64,000 bases of DNA from NCBI RefSeq assembly GCF_041146795.1, contig NC_135185.1, forward strand, positions 10,163,529-10,227,528. Reading direction: 5' to 3'. This document shows positions 11,337-22,030 of the stretch, in pieces. The first letter of the stretch is position 1; each line of letters starts with the position of its first letter. The position numbers were made by a program, and so were the translations under genes. Under the pieces are notes generated by a model. That model did no database searches and had not been told where the DNA came from. It saw only the letters and a program-made list of their open reading frames with translations. Source of the stretch: Maylandia zebra. Its lineage: Eukaryota > Chordata > Actinopteri > Cichliformes > Cichlidae.

Positions 11337-11686
11337 TATAATGTATGCAAATACATGCGGGCCGGAAACCCCGCCCCCCCCCAGCGCGCCCCCGGACGCC
11401 AAAACAGTGCCAGCAGATTGAAACCGAAAAATGGATTGAAACTGAAAAATGGTTTGAAACCGAAAAAAAATGGATTGAAACCGAAAAATGGATTGAAACC
11501 GAAAAAAAAAAAAATTGTAAGCGAAAACAAAAAAATTACAGTTTCAATTAATTGTTTTTCACTATCAATTTTTTTTTCGGTTTCAATACAAGATTTTTCA
11601 GTACATTTATTTCAGTTACAATATTTTTTTTCGGTTTCAATATTTTTTTCGGTTTCGTTTCAAGGTGGCATTGTTCTGATTCCATA
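11337..11686 (-). repeat. Right TIR of the 4.5-kb element
   Basis: Inverted copy of 7188-7518 with extra copies of the GATTGAAACCGAAAAA unit, so the two TIRs differ slightly in array length. Confidence 0.8.
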
Positions 11687-11692
11687 AGTTTG

Positions 11693-12105
11693 TACATCTA
11701 AATGGAGAGTCCTCTTCACACACTGAGGTTAATTTTGGAGTTCCACAGGGTTCAGTGCTAGGACCAATTCTGTTTACAATATACATGCTTCCCTTAGGCA
11801 GCATCATTAGAAGACATAGCATACATTTACACTGCTATGCAGATGACACCCAGCTCTATCTGTCCATGAAGCCAGATAACACACACCAATGAGTTAAACT
11901 GCAGGAATGTCTTAAAGACATAAAGACCTGGATGGCCGCTAACTTTCTGCTTCTTAATTCAGATCAAACTGAGGTTATTGTACTCAGCCCTGAAAATCTT
12001 AGAAATATGGTATCTAAGCAGATTCTTACTCTGGATGGCATTACCTTGGCCTCCAGTAACACTGTGAGGAACCTTGGAGTCATTTTTGACCAGGATATTT
12101 TGCTC
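11693..12105 (+). mobile_element. L2 LINE fragment, right half
   Basis: Continues the RT from 7187: [19 protein letters not shown], then [15 protein letters not shown] (catalytic YADD). Then comes a TGA (11890) and WMAANFLLLNSDQTEVI. The frame is open from 11932 to about 12105, after which homology fades. The stop shows that it is inactive. Confidence 0.8.
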
Positions 12106-13326
12106 CTCTCACTTCAGACTTCAGGCCAACATAATGTGACTTTATTATTTTGAGCAGTGAGGGTTTTTTCTAAATCTGACTTTTTATTTTACTTCATATG
12201 CATCTATCAATATTCTTCTTAGTCAGCAATGTGCTGCTGATGTCCTGATGACAGCCTCATCAGCTGCATGATCGATCCAGTCTGTGCATCAAGTCCTCTC
12301 CTGTACGTTCTGCTGAATATTTATTATTCACCATGAAAGACATGGAGCATCTGAATGTTTTAAGACAAACTCATAGAAAATAAATGTGTACCAATAAAGT
12401 GTTATCAACAATGATGGAGATAAAAGTTATAAATCATACATATATCATTTGTGTTGCAGTTCCTCACTGAAACAGCAGTGACCACTCATCACAATCTAGT
12501 TTCTGTGCTACGCACTTCTACATGTTACCTTACCCCATACAGTCTGTATCAAAAGAGGTTATTATGCTGAAAGCTACAAAATAATAACTCCAGTCTCATC
12601 ATTTCAGCTGATTCAGCCCAAAGTGCTGATGTCAACAAAGAACTACAAAAACAGCATCACATCATTTCTGTAGTTCTTCTACATTATATATTGTCTAAAT
12701 TAGGGGTCTCAAACTTTTTTTTACATTACAGGCCAAATACGGTCCACTTTGACCTTAAGTTGGCCGGACCAGTGAAACGTTCTGTCAGTGTGAAGAAGTC
12801 ACAGACCGAACTGTTTTTCTACAGGATGAGGAAAAAGAAATCTGTCAGCACGACTCTCTGGACTGAAACTGTAAGAAATGGAATGACAGAAAATGTTCTG
12901 CTAGCTCACTGCCCACACTATCCAGTATTTCTTACTTAACTTTTTTGGAGTCTGTAAAAAATTAAATAAATTCTATAGCAGAAAGAAAAAACAAACTTTG
13001 TCATTTCATTGTTTTTAGATGAATTACTGTGTGTAGTATGAAGGGCCATAAGGGACGTTTTTATCAGTAGGAAAAGCTGTAAAACTCAAGTCCAAAATAT
13101 CTGTGTGTGCTTGTTTGTGGTGAGCAGCAGATCAGAGAATTATAATAATTATAATTTATAATTATTATAAATGGCTTCACGCAGGGGTCAGACTAAAATA
13201 ACTTTATTCTCCTCAGATAATTTTTCTCCTAAGATTCTTTCTTTCATTTCCAGTAGTTGTTATCGTGTGGATTTGTGTTCAGTGGGTCTCCTTTCTCATA
13301 AGTTTGTTTCTAATTACTGCTGTTAC
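12106..13326. other. Unassigned AT-rich DNA with MITE-like and palindromic patches
   Basis: TAGGGGTCTCAAACTTTTTT near 12700 resembles a hAT MITE end, but no partner end was found. An AT palindrome (TATAATAATTATAATTTATA and continuing) lies at about 13140-13168. No gene was recognised. Confidence 0.35.
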
Positions 13327-13950
13327 GAGTTCAAAATTGGGGATGGAGACAAGAGGAAAAACCACAATAACAACACTGGTCCGGCCGGGTTGAGTCAGAC
13401 GATGATTTTAATAGTCACACGCGTGGGAGATGGACACTGTATGCAGACAGCCTCAGATCTCAAAATGGTGGAGCATTAATCAAACTCTTATAGCCTCTGG
13501 TGCCCCCACCTTATCATAAAAGCCTAAACATTCACATGCTTTCTCTCACACGGCGCCTAAGCTACGACCTTGGCTCCCTGTTTATCTGCTCCTGCTGAGA
13601 TGGGGCAGAAAACTCCAGCATGTTCTGTTCTCTTCTAATCAGACAAATAAGGCGATGACTTTCTGCGAACAGTATTTCTTATAACTCAGCAGTATAATGC
13701 ATCATAAAACAATATCATTCATTCACAATAAATCAGCAGTCTAATGTAATGCAAATCAGTTTAACAAATGCAATAGTTATCACCTTCTTGTAATTCAGGA
13801 GAATAATGCAAACTAAAACTACATAATAATTCACAATCTTTAATTAGGGGTCTAACATGGCATAAAATAATATTATAATCTAACACTACCATAATGCTAT
13901 TAAATTCGGGTGCAACTTCATGATAACAGATTTGACTGGCAGCTGCAGTC
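13327..13950 (-). mobile_element. Candidate solo LTR
   Basis: On the minus strand the block ends CTCGTAACA. It has a TATA-like CTATAAGAG near 13480-13495 and ATTAAA about 80 bp further on (about 13405), in LTR-like order. The TG start is probably near 13950 but is not certain. No target duplication was identified, and no retroviral coding sequence is attached. Confidence 0.4.
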
Positions 13951-13956
13951 ACATCG

Positions 13957-14440
13957 GTCCTGAGCACTCGGATATTGGGGAAATTCGTTTTGTAAAGTTC
14001 GTTTAGCTAATCCCCACAGGTAAATGAATTTACCCTGACTAAAGAAATCAAGAGAAAAGCACAGGACTGCTCAGTGCTAACTATTGTTACTGTAGTTTTA
14101 TTATGAGTAATATAAGAGCAAGAGGCTGGACTCTGCTTCAGCTCCTGTGCAGAGCTGATTATTAAATATGGGCAAACAGTAGCATGTTTTCTCTGTCACT
14201 TGCCACATCTGTAAGGACAGTAAGACCAACTTTTTAAAAAGATGGCACTTCAGTGACCCCTCATTAATCAATGGATTAAAATAACAAAGCCAAATCTTTT
14301 GGGGCGGGCCTACAGTGGAGGTCTGACGATTTCCCTGTAAGAAAGTTGCTGGTGAAGATCATGAGTCCAGCTTGATCCCTGCGATGATCCTTATGTTAAA
14401 ATCTCAAAGGACAACATTACATTTCTCACATTAATAGTAA
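13957..14440 (+). repeat. Second, internally deleted copy of the 4.5-kb element's interior
   Basis: GTTTTGTAAAGTTCGTTTAG, TTTACCCTGACTAAAGAAAT and GCAGAGCTGATTATTAAATA match 7795-8115 in order. GCTGGTGAAGATCATGAG matches 9747-9764, so more than 1.6 kb between these blocks is missing here. No long TIR is present at this locus. Confidence 0.7.
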
Positions 14441-14502
14441 CCCTGGGCCTCTGTGGAGCGTGCAGCTGCTGTCGTCTGGGTTTACACTGAACTTAAATGC
14501 TA

Positions 14503-16758
14503 TTAATTGGTCATCCCACCCAGGGCCTTTTCAAGCACTCTCTGGGCATCTTCAGCAAGCTCACTGAGGAAATAATTCAGAGCTTTGGAAGTTGTGGAGA
14601 AAGAGAGGCCCATTGATGCTACAAGTCCAACTACTGGAACCCATCTGGTTGCTTCCTCTGCTGCCATTAATGCAGCTGTGCTTGCAAGTGAGAGCAACAA
14701 TTTCATGATGAGATCAGCAGTTACTTGAGCTTTAACCATCCATCCATCCATCCATCCATCTTCATCCGCTTTATCCGAGGCCGGGTCGCGGGGGCAGCAG
14801 CCTAAGCAAAGAGGCCCAGACCTCCCTCTCCCCAGCCACCTCCTCCAGCTTATCCGGGGGAACACCAAGGCGTTCCCAGGCCAGCCGAGAGATATAATCT
14901 CTCCAGCGTGTCCTGGGTCTGCCCCGGGACCTCCTCCCAGTGGGACATGCCTGGAACACCTCACCCAGGAGGTGCCCAGGGGGCATCCTTGTCAGATGCC
15001 CGAACCACCTCAGCTGGCTCCTTTCAATGTGGAGCAGCAGCTGCTCTACTCTGAGCCCCTCCCGGATGGCCGAACTTCTCACCCTATCTCTAAGGGAGAG
15101 GCCAGCCACCCTTCGGAGGAAGCTCATTTCTGCCGCTTGTATCCGCGATCTCGTTCTTTCGGTCACTACCCACAGCTCGTGGCCATAGGTGAGGGTAGGG
15201 ACGTAGATCAACCGGTAAATTGAGAGCTTCGCTTTTACACTCAGCTCCCTCTTCACCACGACGGACCGGTGCAGCGTCTGCATTACTGCAGCTGCAGCCC
15301 CAATCCGTCTGTCGATCTCCGGCTCCCTTCTCCCATCACTCGCGAACAAGACCCCAAGATACTTGAACTCCTCCACTTGGGGCAGGAACTCATCCCCGAC
15401 CCGGAGTGGGCACTCCACCCTTTTCCGGCTGAGAACCATGGCCTCAGATTTGGAGGTGCTGATCCTCATTCCCGCTGCTTCACACTCGGCTGCGAACCGT
15501 TCCAGTGCGAGCTGGAGGCCCTCACCCGATGAAGCCAACAGAACCACATCATCCGCAAAAATCAGAGATGAGATTCTGAGGCCACCAAAGCGAAAGCCCT
15601 CCGCCACTTGGCTGCGCCTAGAAATCCTGTCCATAAAAATTATGAACAGAACCGGAGACAAAGGGCAGCCCTGGCGGAGCCTGGTGAGCTTTAACCAGTT
15701 CTGATGTAATGACAGACTACAGATCAGTGTATGACACACCTGTGGTGGCAGCAAGACTCTCCAGAGATGGCTTATCAAGACCAAACTCAGCTACATACTC
15801 TGACAACTATAGCCATCATGCTTATATCAACAGCAGTAGAAAGTCCAGGAAGTGGAACACCTGCTACACCTGCAGACAGAGTAGAGTAGTATTTTATTTT
15901 GGACTGAAATGCTTCTTTCTTTTTCCTGATGATCTCCTGGTTGATTTTGGCCGTGTCCAGCAGCAGAGCATCTCTCTGCACATCAAGTTCTCTCTCTAGG
16001 GTCTTACGTAACAGAGGGAAGTCGTACAGGCGGGGCTCAAAGCTGGACACCAGGAAGACCTGTGGAGACTCGATGCCTTGTTTCTGAAGACCTGAGTAAT
16101 AAAAGAAACATAACACAACCACAGTTTTCACAATCTAAATAAATAATTCCTAACTTTGGGATAGTAAATTGTTTACTTAACAAAAGAAAAACTCACCTTC
16201 AACACAGTTTTTTCTGATTTTTGACAGAGTCCCCTCTGCAGTGAAGTCTTTCTTTTTCCCAACATTTATGTCATTGTCTGTCTTTGAATGAACAAAGTAG
16301 AACTTTTTCATCATCCTCTGAATCTCCTTAGCGAGTTTCACATCGTTTTCTGTGAGGTGATCAGCTGAGATGATGATGTAGAAGTCATACTTCTTAAATG
16401 GAACAGACCTCAGGTATTTGTCAGCTGGATACTTCGGGGTGCCAATTCCAGGAAGATCCCATAAGGAAACATTGGGATAGTCTGGATGGAAGTATGGTAT
16501 AGGATCCTTTGAGGATTCTGCAAAATCAGTAGGAGCGGCTCCGTCATCTTCGTCACCGATGCCTCTGAAGGCATTAATAAAGGTGGATTTACCTGCACCA
16601 CTTTCTCCTGTGATGGCGATATTTAACGAGACATTGGTTTGCTTTTCTAAATATTCTTTAATCCTTTTTGCTGCTCCGGCCGTGTCGTTGTTCTTCAGGG
16701 CTTCTTTAACTCCAGGAATTTCTTCTGGGCACGAATCATCTGGATCCTCCATGCTCAT
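14503..16758 (-). pseudogene. IRG (p47 immunity-related GTPase) pseudogene 1
   Basis: IRG proteins are interferon-inducible GTPases that act on vacuoles of intracellular pathogens. Exon 1 (16758 or 16752 down to 16197) encodes a complete G domain: P-loop GESGAGKST, APTD, DLPGIGTPKY and SKTD. The donor GTGAGT lies at 16191-16196 and the acceptor CTCAG just before 16091, giving a 105-bp phase-1 intron. Exon 2 begins with GLQKQGIESPQVFLVSSF and ends at TGG-MTN-stop (14503). Three lesions break exon 2: a 2-nt deletion near 15803 relative to the second gene, TAG in place of the codon after YTDL (about 15720), and a Rex3 insertion at 14739-15684. The remaining C-terminal helical part (AEEATRWVPVVGLVASMG) is still readable. 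Exon 1 alone could still be translated as a truncated GTPase. The start at 16752 (MED) matches the paralogues. Confidence 0.85.
14739..15684 (-). mobile_element. 5'-truncated Rex3 (RTE clade) insertion in IRG gene 1
   Basis: The minus strand encodes the C-terminal half of [21 protein letters not shown], then [14 protein letters not shown], then [20 protein letters not shown]. The tail is a GGAT run (ATGGATGGATGG, 14739-14762). The target duplication TGAGCTTTAACCA is at 14726-14738 and 15685-15697. The sequence GACAAAGGGCAGCCCTGG at 15656 is the conserved Rex3 site used to recognise the family. Apart from the fused IRG start its frame is intact, so the insertion is fairly recent. It matches the Rex3 at 61-64 kb closely. 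Confidence 0.9.
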
Positions 16759-16760
16759 CC

Positions 16761-17130
16761 TGACAGAAAGAAAAACATAAAGACTTATTTTGGAATGCAG
16801 ACATATACTATTGATTATCAGTAATGTTACTGACGACACACGGACACAGCACATGTGGGCAGTAAGTAAACACTGAGGCCACCAAAGGCTCTTCCTGGGG
16901 TTTGTTGAGTATTTTTACATCCAACATTAACATTAATTTACAAATAATATCTTTCTATAAACCTGAAACTTTCCCTTTTCCTTGACTTGAAAAAATAATT
17001 TGTGCTTATTCTCATTCTTGTTCTGATAGGACAGCAAACCTGTCACTTAACTAAGTTTAAGCTAACAGCAGGTACTCACTGGATTCTTCGTACTGTTGAC
17101 ACACACACAGCTGGATCAGCAACAACAGCG
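16761..17130 (-). promoter_or_regulatory. Probable 5'-untranslated exon and intron of IRG pseudogene 1
   Basis: TTTCTGTCAG at about 16761-16770 is a splice acceptor just before the ATG exon. A matching donor, AATCCA|GTGAGTACC, lies at 17080/17079. The intron would be about 320 bp. Genes 2 and 3 also have acceptors (TTTAG, TTTAAG) directly before their start exon, so an upstream non-coding exon seems general for the cluster. Confidence 0.45.
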
Positions 17131-17533
17131 ATCGGTGCTTCAGTTTTTTCTCACCTGGTTGTTATAGAGGTGCAGAACAGGTGAGGGCAGATCCACAGAG
17201 AGCGACCAATGAAAATGCTGCAAACTGAACCAACCAGTTTGTTTTTACTCTTTTTTTAACTGCAGGTGTTGTTGGAAACAGAGAGGAGGGCTGTGTGTTG
17301 ATAACAGAGCTGCACCTGCAAGAGCAGCAAACATCATGGTTAATGAAGTGAACCACAGACACTATTTGGACAATTAGAGTCTAATACTTAAAATCCACGA
17401 GCACCGCCTACAGCAGAGCTCAGCCAATAAGATCACTGTGTTTGCTGCTGTGATGGGCGATGAGTCAAAACCAAAGAATGTTCGTTTTGTGGTTTTTTAA
17501 GTTAGACTGATTGTACCTGAGTTTGGGCGGAGG

Positions 17534-17535
<2 letters not shown>

Positions 17536-17603
<68 letters not shown>
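17536..17603. repeat. (AC)n microsatellite
   Basis: An uninterrupted run of about 34 AC units, upstream of IRG pseudogene 1. Confidence 0.95.
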
Positions 17604-17605
<2 letters not shown>

Positions 17606-18009
17606 GGTTACAGCAGGATGAGTATGCGAGTTTAATGAGTCACCTGACTGTCAGATTCCCCGAAGCAGAGGCTGAGGAGTGGCAGCATTCTTACACTCAT
17701 CAATCACCCAAAAATGTAGACGTAGTTTTAATTCACTTGAAATCCAGAAAACTTAAAAAAAAACAGTTTTATTTGTTGTTATTGATCGTCCATCTGGGCC
17801 TTAGAGTTTCTGATTGTCATACTTTTATCTCATTTAGTGCTCAGTTCTGATAAAAATATTAATTGTAGATGATTTTAACATCCAGATGTTAAAAATCAGT
17901 TACGGTAGCCTTTACATTTAGAATAATGGATTACACATGAGGACTCATCACAGTAGGTGTCTTTCTGAAAGTGCTGTAACTAAGTTTAAGGATCTGCTGT
18001 TAAAAACAG
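17604..18009. other. Unassigned DNA
   Basis: No gene or repeat recognised between the microsatellite and the LTR-like block, apart from the short site at 17656. Confidence 0.3.
17656..17664. promoter_or_regulatory. GAS-like site (TTCCCCGAA)
   Basis: Matches the STAT1 consensus TTCNNNGAA. It lies about 570 bp upstream of the putative IRG non-coding exon. Known IRG promoters use GAS and ISRE elements, but a 6-base core match can occur by chance. Confidence 0.2.
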
Positions 18010-18486
18010 TCTCAAATGAGAAGTGGTCATGGGCCGGCTGAGTTATCTGGATTTTTCCATGGTGTCCCTGTGCTCCCGCCTCTGGGCAGAGCCTTCGTCA
18101 CTACACCTGTTATACTCACCTGTGGGAGATCCAGGCCAATCTGCAGGCAGTATTTAAGACTAGAAGAGGAATCAATCTGTTTCACCGTCCCCAATTGCAG
18201 CTTCTCCATACCTCCATTAACCAACCTCTCCCTCTGTTCATCGAGCCCCCACTCCAAACATTCACTGCTGTGCCTTAGTTTTACTGTCACTGTTACACAC
18301 TGAAGGAGGACGAGGTTCATCCAGGTGCACACTGAGGTTTATTGCTCTGAAACACAGCAAAACAGCAGTTCTGTGTTACTGACGGCTTCTGGTACCATAA
18401 CTGACCTGTGTTACTTTTATAAGGGATTACTTGCCAGTCACTTATTTGTCAGAGTGACTGTCTGCCACCTACTGGTTACTGAGTTA
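18010..18486 (-). mobile_element. LTR-like fragment (copy 2)
   Basis: 18170-18486 is almost identical to 2923-3235, with the same minus-strand TATAAAAG and AATAAA. An extra 160 bp of leader-like sequence (18010-18169) is present only here. It ends at the same ACTGAGTTA junction as copy 1. Confidence 0.45.
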
Positions 18487-19405
18487 AAATTTGACGTGGA
18501 AATCTCATATTGAGTATATTAGAAAGAAGATGGTTAAAAACATTTATATTTTGGGAAATGTAAGAGATTTATTAGATTATAAAACAATGCGCATTTTATA
18601 TTTCTCATTGTTTTTCTCATACTTTAGTTACTGTGCGGAAGTTTGGGGGAATACATATGAGAATACTATAAAACCTCTAAACTTATTACAGAAGAAAGTG
18701 ATACGAATGATTCATAATGTTAAATATAGAGAACATACAAATAAATTATTTATAAAATCGAAATTATTAAAATTAGGAGATTTAGTGAAACTACGGACAC
18801 TATTAATTATGTTTAAGGCTAAAAATAATATTTTGCCCTTTAAGTTACAAAGAGTATTTTTAATGTGTTCGGGGGGAGAAGACAGCAGAAGGAAATTTTA
18901 TTTTAAGCATCAGTTAGCTAGGACAACACAAAGATTAATGAGTACAACGGTTAGGGGTATACGACTTTGGAACTCTCTTCATTATAATTTAAAGAATTGT
19001 ATAAGTTTACATTGTTTTAAAAAGTGTTACATGCTTAAAACGATAACTCAATATGAAGAATGCGAATGAAATTGGAGTTCATTGAAAAAGGATCCATTAT
19101 GATTTTTTGTTTTATTTATTTTAATTTTATTTTTCTCCTTGTTACTATGTGGAGTGGTATATTCTGATTGTAAATTTGCTGTTTGGGTTAGGACCAGAGA
19201 TAAATGTTAATGTTAGTTTGTTCCCTGATTTTTGGAGCCCACTTGTAATATAAATTGGATTGTAGATAGGGGGCGGGGTTTAATAAGAATATTTTCTTCT
19301 TCCTGCTCCTTTTCACACATGGTTGTAGTGCTCTTTGATAGAAAGTGTGGTTGGTTTGTTTGAATTGTTGTACCAAGTTTGAAATAAATAAATGAAAATG
19401 AAAGG
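18487..19405 (+). mobile_element. 5'-truncated LINE, C-terminal end of RT
   Basis: An open frame at 18491-19069 has TWKSHIEYIRKKM, then YCAEVWGNTYENT and LLQKKVIRMIHNVKYREH. This is the RT/C-terminal region of a jockey-group LINE of the same family as 27290-28286. The tail AAATAAATAAATGAAAATG ends the insertion. It has replaced the part of L2 present at 3236-3371 in the related locus, suggesting a deletion at insertion. Confidence 0.7.
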
Positions 19406-19790
19406 ACAACCCCAGGTTTCTCTTCAGCTCTGTAACCAGGCTGACAAAACATCCCTTTAACACAGAGGTGGGGGAACTCCAGGCCTCAGGTCCCGAAGGT
19501 TTTAGATGTGTTCCTTGATCCAACACAGCTGATTTAAATGGCTAAATGACCTCCTCAACATGTCTTAAAGTTCTCCAGAGGCCTGCTAATGAACTAATCA
19601 TTTGATTCAGGTGTGCTGACCCAGGGTGAGCTCTAAAACCTGCAGCACACCGAGCCTTGGTACCTGGTACTTGGAGTTCCCCACTCCTGATTTAATGTTG
19701 ACTAGTAATGACTTAATGAACTTCTTTACAAATAAAATGTAACCATTACTGAAAAAAAATCCCAAATTTGATAACTGCTGATATTTTAGA
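19406..19790 (+). mobile_element. L2 fragment carrying a hAT MITE (19463-19689)
   Basis: CAACCCCAGGTTTCTCTTCA matches 3371-3390 of the first L2 copy. The MITE with CAGAGGTGGGGGAACTCC sits at the same L2 position, and TAATGACTTAATGAACTTCT follows. Either the L2 subfamily spread with the MITE already inside, or this region and 2.9-3.8 kb derive from one duplication. Confidence 0.7.
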
Positions 19791-20094
19791 CTCTTTCTCT
19801 CTGATCTTTCTGAGTTAACTTTAATAACCATGCCAGCCTGGTCCTCAGGCTCTGTTCCCCTCAGCCAGTTTTCAACCTTCCCGGTTAAGCTGTTCTGGAC
19901 TTTTAATTAAAGCAAAGGTTCTGGACTAGGGGATGACCCTACTGGGTGTTCGGGGGGGTGGACCACTGGAGGGCTCCGCTCACACCCAGTTTACAGGAGG
20001 TGTTGTTGGTGTGTCAGGGTGAAAAGTATTCAGTTGTATTCAGGAGTGTTAATTGAGAGCTCCCCTGTCGTCTGTGTTTACCTCCACAGCTTCA

Positions 20095-21640
20095 TTTATC
20101 AGCATGACAATGACCCTAAACACAATGCCAATGCATTAAAAGTACCTGGATAGAAAAATAGTGTAAAAATATCAGTAATGGTTCTGTCATGGTCTGGGTG
20201 AGTCTGTGGGATCGGTGTCCCTGGCATCTTCTTACCGGGGCGGAGGTCTCTCATTTCCCTAGACCGGCGGCACATGCGAGTAATTGAGCGGCAGAGATTT
20301 AAGGCCAGTGCACACAATCATTCCTCGCCAGATCGTCAGCGAATTCTCGCTAGTGAAGGCCGTCACAGACTGATCAGATTGTGTTGGTTATGGTTGTATT
20401 AATGCTGTATCTTTTGCTCACAGTATTGTCATTGGATGACAAGGAGCTACGTCGCCGTTCTCGAACAGTGGATTGTCGCTGGATTACTCAATGCTCTTTT
20501 GGTCACACTCACCTGCCTGCCCCTCTGCCCAACAAACTGCGGCTCACGGATTGCTCGCTGGCTGTCCATTACAGCTCATCCTGAGCATCCTCTATGCTTT
20601 GCCTCTGCTTGCAGAAGCAAGATGTTTTTTTGCAAACGCAGCACAACTTTTGGACTGGTGTCCGTCAACTGACGTTTAACACGGTTTTCCTCATTTCAGT
20701 GACTCTACAATTTCATGCTCCCTCCCCACCTCCTTTCTCCCCGTTCCCAGGGTTTCTGCTCTAGATAGTACCCAGTGTCGGGTTCCCTACCTGTGACCAC
20801 GACAGCCCCAAGGCTCCCTCATGGATTCCCTCACTGCCTCTAAATGATTTACTGCACATTATTGTTGTTGTATGGTTGAATGAAATATAACTTAGTTCTG
20901 TGTTAGGATGCTGAGCAAGTAGTTTCTTTATATCATAAGAAAGTTTGTGCTGAGTTGTGTAATGTTAAAGGATAAGATCGCTATGTAGTGTTTGCAATAT
21001 GAAACTATGATGAGCTCAGTTACGATAATATTCTGTTCTTTGTGAGTAAAACTAGTTGGGTAGTTTGTACTGATTATTAGGTTTTCTAGTCTGTGCCAAA
21101 TTATGCTTTATGCTCAACACTTTGTTTTTGGTTTAGATCATTACTCTGTGTTAGCGGAATCACGCTTTGCATTGTCTTTATTTATCGTCATCTTGTTTAA
21201 TAGCACTTGCTGTAAATTTGGTACATTGTTGCATTTACTGCCTGTGCCTCCAAGTGGTGTCTGTGCTTGACTCCTTTTTTCCTTTTGGTGACCGCCACCC
21301 ATAACAGGTTCGACCTCCCCAGAGCCTGACAGTGTGAGAGAAAATCAGAAAGATCCAAAGAAGAGCTTTTAATGTCCTTCAACAAGCCAGATTTATTACT
21401 GAAGACTGCTTAAAGAAATTACAGAAAGCTTCCCTTACAGAGTTCAGACTGTGCTGGAGAATAAAGGTGCTCATAGCAAATATTAACTTTCAAGCTTGTG
21501 AAAAATGTACAAACTCTGTTTTTACCTCATATACTGTGTTTCCATGTATTTTTGTACATTGCAGAAATCACTGCACCTATTTCTCACACTAATGTATATT
21601 ATTTAAATGTACAAAATTTTTTATTAATAACAGACAGTGA
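20095..21640 (+). mobile_element. Tc1-like relic split by an LTR-like block
   Basis: At 20098-20180 the frame reads [13 protein letters not shown] and, shifted by one base, KKYLDRK: the second catalytic Asp region of a Tc1 transposase. After 21331, KIQRRAFNVLQQAR and DCLKKLQKASLTEF (21335-21450) are the transposase C-terminus. The conserved 3' sequence TGTACAAACTCTGTTTTTAC follows. The sequence between catalytic Asp and C-terminus is replaced by the 20185-21331 block. Not functional. Confidence 0.65.
20185..21331 (+). mobile_element. LTR-like insertion, 1.15 kb
   Basis: It begins TGTCATGGTCTGGGTGAG, like the LTRs at 43829 and 56180, and ends CCCCAGAGCCTGACA, giving TG...CA ends. It interrupts a Tc1 relic. 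The flanking 5-mers (GGTTC, GTGTG) do not match, so the limits are approximate. Confidence 0.4.
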
Positions 21641-22030
21641 TGGTAAATATTACAGTTCATATGTGTAGATACATCAAGTACTCTAATAATTTATAATAGT
21701 GGAACCTATTAAATTAAAATATTGTAAAACAATCAGTCCCATCTCAATGTAGTGCTAATATTAACAATTACACAGTTTATATCTGAATAGATCCCATTTG
21801 ATCCTGTATTGATACAAAGAGGAACGTTTGAGTGTTGCTGCGAGAAGTGAGCTGCTGTGATCAAATGAAATGAGACCTGCCATTTACAGCTATTCCTCAA
21901 ACATCTAGATTATGGTTTGCATTACTGATTTATTTATATAGAAAGATTTGTTCAGTTGACTTGGAAGATTATTATTATTTTGTACATTGCCACTTCAAAT
22001 TTGATACTAAATCACTTTGTAATTTAGTTA

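Larger units (their letters stand above)
7188..11686. mobile_element. 4.5-kb DNA transposon with about 340-bp TIRs and 6-bp target duplication
   Basis: The left TIR 7188-7518 and right TIR 11337-11686 are inverted copies starting TATGGAATCAGAACRATGCC. They are flanked by AGTTTG at 7182-7187 and 11687-11692, and the L2 sequence reads through cleanly once the element is removed. The TIRs carry arrays of GATTGAAACCGAAAAA-like units. I found no transposase in the interior, so it is probably non-autonomous. A nested hAT (10076-11023) and a LINE tail (about 9560-9645) lie inside. A 6-bp duplication is reported for the IS3EU and Dada superfamilies, but I cannot assign this element to either. Confidence 0.75.

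Noticed and set aside
14940..15704. Plus-strand frames within the Rex3 insertion
   Set aside because: Antisense to the Rex3 RT; the same shadows occur at 63067-63999.
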